Below are positions 62,541 to 64,000 of a stretch of 64,000 bases of DNA, in pieces. How positions within the stretch are numbered: position 1 is the first letter of the stretch; each line of letters begins with the position of its first letter. Below the pieces are notes generated by a model, which worked only from the letters and a program-made list of their open reading frames with translations, was not told the origin of the DNA and did not search any database. Origin of the DNA: Leptospira barantonii (GTDB lineage: Bacteria; Spirochaetota; Leptospiria; Leptospirales; Leptospiraceae); the NCBI RefSeq assembly GCF_002811925.1, contig NZ_NPDS01000002.1, positions 558,001 to 622,000 on the forward strand. Direction: 5' to 3'. Made by a program: the position numbers and the translations under genes.

Positions 62541-64000
62541 ATCGGTTGCAGATCCTGAAGAATCTGACGGATCGTTTTGAAATCGTAAGGCTTTTGAATC
62601 ACACGATACAAACCCAAGGGTTCCATGGCGTCCTTACACTGAGGGTCCATATAACCGCTCGCAAGGATCAAAGGAATCTCCGCATAAGTCGAACGAATTC
62701 TTTTTAAGACCTCAAGACCGTTTCGTTTGGGAAGATTGAGATCGCAGATAACGATCTGGATTCGATCCTTGTGTTTTTCAAAAAGCTCCAGGGCGATCTC
62801 GCCGTCTTCCGCCGCGATCACCTCGTATCCGATTCTTGTCAGATAATTGGTCAGAGGTTCCCGGATCATCTGTTCGTCTTCCACGAGAAGGATCGTTTTT
62901 TGTGTGGGAGTTTTAACATTCAAATTTTGGAATGGAGTAGAAAACTCGGAACGGGCCGATCTTTCGAGAGGAATATACACGCTGAACTTGGAACCTCGGT
63001 TGGGTTCGCTTTCCACCCGAATCGCTCCTCCGTGGTTTTCTACGATTCCATAGACCAATGATAAACCGAGCCCGGTTCCTTTACCGAGCCCTTTGGTCGT
63101 AAAGAACGGATCGAAAATTTTTCCTTTAGTTTCCTCGTCCATACCGATCCCCGTATCGGAAATCTCTAAGAGCGCGTAACGTTGACTTTTGGATTTGTCC
63201 GATTGCATCGGAACCTGAGAAGGATCGACTTCCTTTAAGCGGATAAAAAGTTCGCCGCCGTTTGGCATCGCGTCCTTTGCGTTTAAGATCAAGTTGACAA
63301 AAATCTGATGGATCTGAGTGTAATCGGCTCTGATTTTGAGCGTTTCATCCTGAAGATCCGTAAGAATTCGAATCGATTTAGGAAACGTGGATCTCGCGAT
63401 GTTCACCGCTTCCAAAATCAGATCGTTGAAGGGAAGGGTTTGAAAAACGGATTCCGTTTTTCTCGCGAGAGTCAACAATTGTTTGACCAAGGTCGCTCCC
63501 CGTTCCGCGGTTTTTTGAATGATCTGAACCGATTGAAGAATTTTTTGAGAATCGTTCGGATTCAATTCTATGAGAGAAGCGAATCCCATGATGACCGTAA
63601 GAATATTATTAAAATCGTGTGCGACCCCGCCCGCAAGGGAACCGATGGATTCCATTCTCTGGGAATGTGCGAGTTGTTTTTCGAGTTCGTGTTGTTTGGT
63701 GACGTCTCTTGCCACGCCCACGATACGATCGAGTTTTCCTTCTCCGTTAAAAACTCGAAACGATTGGATGCGAATCCATTTAACCGTTCCGTCCGTATGA
63801 ACGATTCGAAAACGTTCGTTAAAATCTTCCGAACGGTGTTTCCAATTTTGATCGAGGACGTTGACGAGAAGATGAAGGTCTTCCGGATGAACCGCGTCGA
63901 GCCAAGAATCCGGATTCTCATAAAGACTTTGTAGAGAACGTTTCCAGATTCTTTCGTAAGCGGAGCTGACGTAAACGAGTCGGTTGGTTTTGACTTCCTT
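62537..64000 (-). CDS. PAS sensor histidine kinase with C-terminal receiver (cut by window edge)
   Basis: Open to the window end, so the N-terminus is missing. Visible: the end of a PAS domain ([18 protein letters not shown], then [15 protein letters not shown] and GVARDVTKQ), HisKA with [20 protein letters not shown], HATPase_c ([23 protein letters not shown]), and a C-terminal receiver ([36 protein letters not shown]). A GTG at 63721 is internal, since the PAS domain continues upstream. Domain order matches many hybrid kinases. Confidence 0.9.
   Translation of the reverse strand, partial: KEVKTNRLVYVSSAYERIWKRSLQSLYENPDSWLDAVHPEDLHLLVNVLDQNWKHRSEDFNERFRIVHTDGTVKWIRIQSFRVFNGEGKLDRIVGVARDVTKQHELEKQLAHSQRMESIGSLAGGVAHDFNNILTVIMGFASLIELNPNDSQKILQSVQIIQKTAERGATLVKQLLTLARKTESVFQTLPFNDLILEAVNIARSTFPKSIRILTDLQDETLKIRADYTQIHQIFVNLILNAKDAMPNGGELFIRLKEVDPSQVPMQSDKSKSQRYALLEISDTGIGMDEETKGKIFDPFFTTKGLGKGTGLGLSLVYGIVENHGGAIRVESEPNRGSKFSVYIPLERSARSEFSTPFQNLNVKTPTQKTILLVEDEQMIREPLTNYLTRIGYEVIAAEDGEIALELFEKHKDRIQIVICDLNLPKRNGLEVLKRIRSTYAEIPLILASGYMDPQCKDAMEPLGLYRVIQKPYDFKTIRQILQDLQPI

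Overview
The window reads as chromosomal DNA of a Leptospira species (spirochete). This rests on recognition rather than a search: a Leptospira-type DUF1564 protein, spirochete-style lipoproteins, large multi-domain PAS, histidine-kinase and SpoIIE-type signalling proteins, and housekeeping proteins that read like leptospiral ones. GC looks to be in the low to mid 40s by eye. I see no insertion sequence, prophage, CRISPR array, rRNA or tRNA. The first and last genes are cut by the window edges.

Layout. 1-9.6 kb (+): a tightly packed housekeeping operon, aspS (end only), phoH, 7TM-HD phosphodiesterase (pgpH-like), ybeY, recO, a small membrane protein, argS, cinA and a propeller-like protein, mostly with overlapping ends. 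phoH and ybeY have no ATG, GTG or TTG where homology says they should start. 9.6-17.5 kb (-): gap-pgk, a lipoprotein, tpiA, secG, an exported protein and a PAS kinase coupled to a receiver-ATPase regulator. 17.6-20.3 kb (-): a double-PAS kinase with a single-domain receiver, and a signal-peptidase-I-like protein that appears to lack both catalytic residues. 20.4-27.1 kb: gamma carbonic anhydrase, an archaeal-type (class II) GAPDH-like protein, cysK, DUF1564, an MpaB-like oxygenase and topA.

27-33.5 kb: a small exported helical protein; an HDOD regulator, ABC ATPase and SRPBCC set; small hypotheticals; an exported protein; and panD next to a Panacea/SocA-like protein. 33.5-44 kb (+): lipB, a membrane sensor-like protein, a STAS plus zinc-ribbon protein, murJ, a DUF167 protein and a 1939-residue exported repeat protein rich in Tyr and Phe. 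44-50.2 kb (-): an ammonium transporter fused to a SpoIIE/PP2C phosphatase, a NarL-type regulator and a hybrid kinase with a second, NarX-like kinase module. 50.4-54 kb: a MarR-SnoaL-AraC-DoxX cluster with a paired MarR operator, and a membrane AraC protein. 54-64 kb: a di-haem TIG lipoprotein, a metallo-hydrolase, a patatin-PlsC pair, a chemoreceptor, a Crp/Fnr regulator and a truncated PAS-kinase-receiver hybrid.

Most notable: the Amt-PP2C fusion beside a dual-kinase hybrid (a possible ammonium transceptor circuit), the giant repeat protein at the end of an envelope gene cluster, the archaeal-type GAPDH homologue 3.5 kb from an ordinary gap gene, the signal-peptidase-like pseudoenzyme, and the MarR operator pair. 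All functions are inferred from sequence; nothing was searched or computed.
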